Positions 61,897-64,000 of a stretch of 64,000 nucleotides of DNA are shown piece after piece. The stretch is taken from positions 1,736,001 to 1,800,000 of the forward strand of contig NZ_CP136136.1 of the NCBI RefSeq assembly GCF_038024875.1. Reading direction: 5' to 3'. Both the position numbers and the translations under genes were made by a program. Source of the DNA: Gordonia rubripertincta (GTDB lineage Bacteria; Actinomycetota; Actinomycetes; Mycobacteriales; Mycobacteriaceae). Every line of letters starts with the position of its first letter. The first letter of the stretch is position 1. The notes beneath the pieces are model-generated. The model was not told the origin of the DNA, searched no databases, and saw nothing but the letters and a program-made list of their open reading frames with translations.

Positions 61897-62264
61897 GAGC
61901 CATCCGCGGTCTCGTCGCCGACGACCAGGGCAATGCGACGGTGCTGGGTGCGTTCGCGATCGCCGCCCTCGCCGCGGTGCTGGTCATGGTGATCTACGTC
62001 GGCGCGGCCGTGCTCGCCCGTCACCGCGCACAGTCCGCGGCCGACCTGTCTGCGCTGGCCGCCGCCGCAGACCATTTGGCAGGGAAGTCCGAACCCTGCG
62101 CCACTGCGCGTGCAGTGGCGGTGGCACAGCGGCCATCGGCGGAGGTGGTCTCGTGCCGAACGGCCGGTGAGGACGTGCTGGTCGCGGTTCGGGTCCCTGT
62201 CGACCTTGGCAGCTTCGGGGTCCGTGCCGCCACGGCGTCGGCGCGCGCCGGGCCGGTCGAGTAG
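61893..62264 (+). CDS. TadG/TadE-like protein (Rv3654c type)
   Basis: 123 residues. ATG 61893 overlaps the previous stop (ATGA). The leader ends DDQGNATVLGAFAIAALAAV, with the TadG-type helix followed by AVLARHRAQSAADLSALAAA, which is the usual helicase/secretion-neighbourhood TadE-like pattern. Two Cys (EPCATAR, VSCRTAG) could pair outside the membrane. It ends the tad operon. The next gene is convergent 9 bp away. Confidence 0.88.
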   Translation: MRAIRGLVADDQGNATVLGAFAIAALAAVLVMVIYVGAAVLARHRAQSAADLSALAAAADHLAGKSEPCATARAVAVAQRPSAEVVSCRTAGEDVLVAVRVPVDLGSFGVRAATASARAGPVE

Positions 62265-62273
62265 TCGGGAGCG

Positions 62274-62825
62274 CTACCCGCGACTGTCCTCGTCGACGAC
62301 GATCCGTTTCGGGTACACCCGTACCGATTGCATAGGGGCGAACCACAATTGGTGAAAATGCACGTCCGTGTCGCCGCGGTAGGCGAGTTCGAAGGCCTCG
62401 GTCCCCGTGTTGAGCGGAATCCACGGGCGGACCGCCCGTACGAACGACGACCAGTGGATCAGTTCGCCCTCGGTCAGGAAGCCGCCTGCAGCAGCCCAGG
62501 TTTCGCCGGACTGTGCGTCGGACGACGCCAGATACACCTCGCCGAGCGACGGAGTGATCCGCGGGCCGATCATCGCGGTCTGCAGGTACCACTGGGCGGT
62601 GGTGACCACCGGGGTGAAACCGCCCGACCGGGCCGCGCACCACCCGTAGTGCAGGTCGAGGGCGTCGAGGGCCGCTTCTTCCGAGAAGAACACGTCACGT
62701 TCGCCGATGGAGGCCGGCAGGTTGTCGGTGTCCTGGGTCGGCCGCGCGAGCAGGAAAAAGGCACGCGAGGGCCGGGTCACCAGCCGCTTCGTTCCGATTC
62801 CCCGACCGGATGCCTCGTCATGCAT
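62274..62825 (-). CDS. Conserved hypothetical protein beside the helicase
   Basis: 183 residues from the ATG ending at 62825; the longer frame to 62903 is overlap with the helicase. It starts MHDEASGRGIGTKRLVTRPS and includes ERDVFFSEEAALDALDLHYG, AMIGPRITPSLGEVYLASSD and IPLNTGTEAFELAYRGDTDV. It seems an alpha/beta protein of unknown role. It overlaps the helicase stop by 8 bp and is therefore co-expressed. No motif allows a functional guess. Confidence 0.7.
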   Translation of the reverse strand: MHDEASGRGIGTKRLVTRPSRAFFLLARPTQDTDNLPASIGERDVFFSEEAALDALDLHYGWCAARSGGFTPVVTTAQWYLQTAMIGPRITPSLGEVYLASSDAQSGETWAAAGGFLTEGELIHWSSFVRAVRPWIPLNTGTEAFELAYRGDTDVHFHQLWFAPMQSVRVYPKRIVVDEDSRG

Positions 62826-64000
62826 GAGCCAAGTATTGCCGAGACAGCAGCTCGAGTACGGCCACTGCGCCATCTTTGTCCAACGGATCATTGCCGTTGC
62901 CACACTTGGGGCTCTGCACGCACGACGGGCAGCCGCTCTCGCATCCGCAGCTCGCGACCGCGTCCCGGGTGGCGTCGATCCAGGTGAGGAAGGTGGAGTG
63001 CCCGCGCTCGGCGAAGCCCGCCCCGCCCATGTACCCGTCGTAGACGAAGACGGTCGGCAATCCGGTGTCGGGATGCAGGGCGGTGGAGACCCCGCCTATG
63101 TCCCAGCGGTCGCACGTCGCCACGAGCGGGAGGAGCCCGATCGCGGCATGCTCGGCCGCATGAAGGGAACCGGGCAGCCTCGTCTCGTCGATCCCGGCCT
63201 CGGCCAGCACCTCGGGTGTCAGCGTGTACATGACCGCCCGGGTGTGCAAGGTCTGCTCGGGCATGTCGAGCTCGACAGCGTCGAGGACCTCGCCGGTCCG
63301 CAGCGTGCGCAGGTATCCGACCACCTGGTGCGTCACGTCGACCTCGACGAAGGCGACGGTCAGCGGACCGAACTCGTGGCTCTCGATGATCGAGGTGATC
63401 GAGATGTCGGTGGTCTCGCGTGCGGAGGTGGTCCAGTCTGGGTCTTCGGGATGTGCGAGGGCCAGGCCGTCGTCGAGGTCGAGTTCGTCGACGAGGTACG
63501 TCTCGCCCTGGTGGATGTGCACCGCCCCGGGGTGCACCGTCGACATCGCGCGCCCGGTGTCGACGGTACCCAGGACCTGCGAGGTCGTGGTGTCGACGAT
63601 CAGGACCTGCCCGCCGATGCCGCCCCGGATGTCGATCTCGGCGTGCGGTTCGACCCCGGCGGCGACATACCAACCCGACTTCCGCTTGCGCAGCAGACCT
63701 TCCGCCGCGAGGTCCTCGGCCACCGGCCGCGCGTCCCAGGCGTCGATCTCGGCGTCCGACAGCGGTTTCTCCGCGGCGGCACACAGCAGATGTGGCCCGA
63801 GGATGTAGGGGTTGGCCGGGTCGGTGACGGTGGCCTCCACCGGCTTGCCGAGGAGCGACTCGGGATGGTGGACGAGATAGGTGTCGAGCGGATCATCGCG
63901 GGCGACCAGGACGACCAGCGAATCCCCGGACTCGCGCTGGCGTCCGGCCCGACCCGCCTGCTGCCAGAACGATGCGACCGTACCGGGGTAGCCGCTGACG
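62818..64000 (-). CDS. DEAD/DEAH-box helicase, C-terminal part (5' end outside window)
   Basis: The frame is open from the window edge to a stop at 62818, so about 393 C-terminal residues are visible. The first residues include the SF2 motif VI region (AGRAGRQRESGD) followed by LVVLVARDDPLDTYLVHHPE. The C-terminal DUF1998-type zinc domain has CGCESGCPSCVQSPKCGNGN with four Cys. This is the architecture of the Rv3649/YprA (MrfA-like) helicases, with MrfA known in DNA repair. The gene ends the conserved block here. Confidence 0.92.
   Translation of the reverse strand, partial: VSGYPGTVASFWQQAGRAGRQRESGDSLVVLVARDDPLDTYLVHHPESLLGKPVEATVTDPANPYILGPHLLCAAAEKPLSDAEIDAWDARPVAEDLAAEGLLRKRKSGWYVAAGVEPHAEIDIRGGIGGQVLIVDTTTSQVLGTVDTGRAMSTVHPGAVHIHQGETYLVDELDLDDGLALAHPEDPDWTTSARETTDISITSIIESHEFGPLTVAFVEVDVTHQVVGYLRTLRTGEVLDAVELDMPEQTLHTRAVMYTLTPEVLAEAGIDETRLPGSLHAAEHAAIGLLPLVATCDRWDIGGVSTALHPDTGLPTVFVYDGYMGGAGFAERGHSTFLTWIDATRDAVASCGCESGCPSCVQSPKCGNGNDPLDKDGAVAVLELLSRQYLAHA

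Overview
This window is high-GC actinobacterial DNA (roughly two-thirds G+C by eye) from a mycolic-acid bacterium, most likely Gordonia or a close relative. The evidence is a leuA-ask-asd neighbourhood, a WhiB4/PonA2 pair, a 6C small RNA, and a long block whose gene order follows M. tuberculosis from Rv3683 down to Rv3649. There are no insertion sequences, CRISPR arrays or rRNA genes.

Positions 1-13300 are a mixed metabolic and accessory region. It holds a partial acyl-CoA dehydrogenase with its TetR regulator, a flavin monooxygenase with another TetR regulator, and leuA preceded by a leucine-rich leader peptide that looks like an attenuator. It continues with a divergent HxlR/RidA pair, an MFS transporter broken by two identical-context +1 frameshifts, a nitroreductase coupled to a drug-type MFS pump under a divergent TetR gene, and a polytopic mannosyltransferase-like protein. 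Positions 13464-18953 carry the aspartate-pathway genes ask-asd and a gluconate module (gntR, gntK, gntP).

Positions 19000-33400 hold secreted and stress proteins: a secreted beta-propeller-like protein, a secretory lipase, Ohr, Dps, a secreted barrel-like protein, a DUF2252 protein and an M20 peptidase. The same stretch has a frameshifted acyl-CoA dehydrogenase, an AraC-type regulator behind a DosR-like box, a truncated serine hydrolase, a lipocalin, a small membrane protein and tRNA-Pro(CGG). Strong hairpins, several bidirectional, separate many transcription units.

Positions 34000-64000 are the conserved core. In order they are a metallophosphoesterase, ponA2, whiB4, two ArsA/Get3-like ATPases, a DUF4177 microprotein, RidA, then an insertion of TauE and two MFS genes. 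The metallo-hydrolase, crp, a small membrane protein, nth, a thioredoxin-like protein, a NUDIX hydrolase and marP follow, then an alpha/beta hydrolase, a holin-like protein and acs. After these come a degenerate Fic-like protein, the 6C RNA and a Tad-type pilus cluster (ssd/tadZ, tadA, tadB, tadC, Flp-like DUF4244, TadE-like, TadG-like) with a VOC gene inserted. The window ends inside a DEAD/DEAH helicase.

The genes link up in several places. The Crp encoded here has a near-consensus site in front of acs. MarP, PonA2 and the thioredoxin-like protein are envelope and stress functions. WhiB4, Ohr and Dps are redox functions. The points most worth a second look are the leuA leader, the paired frameshifts, the gene-free 785 bp before the 6C RNA, the Fic-like protein lacking its catalytic His, and a short Trp-rich ORF at 45044.
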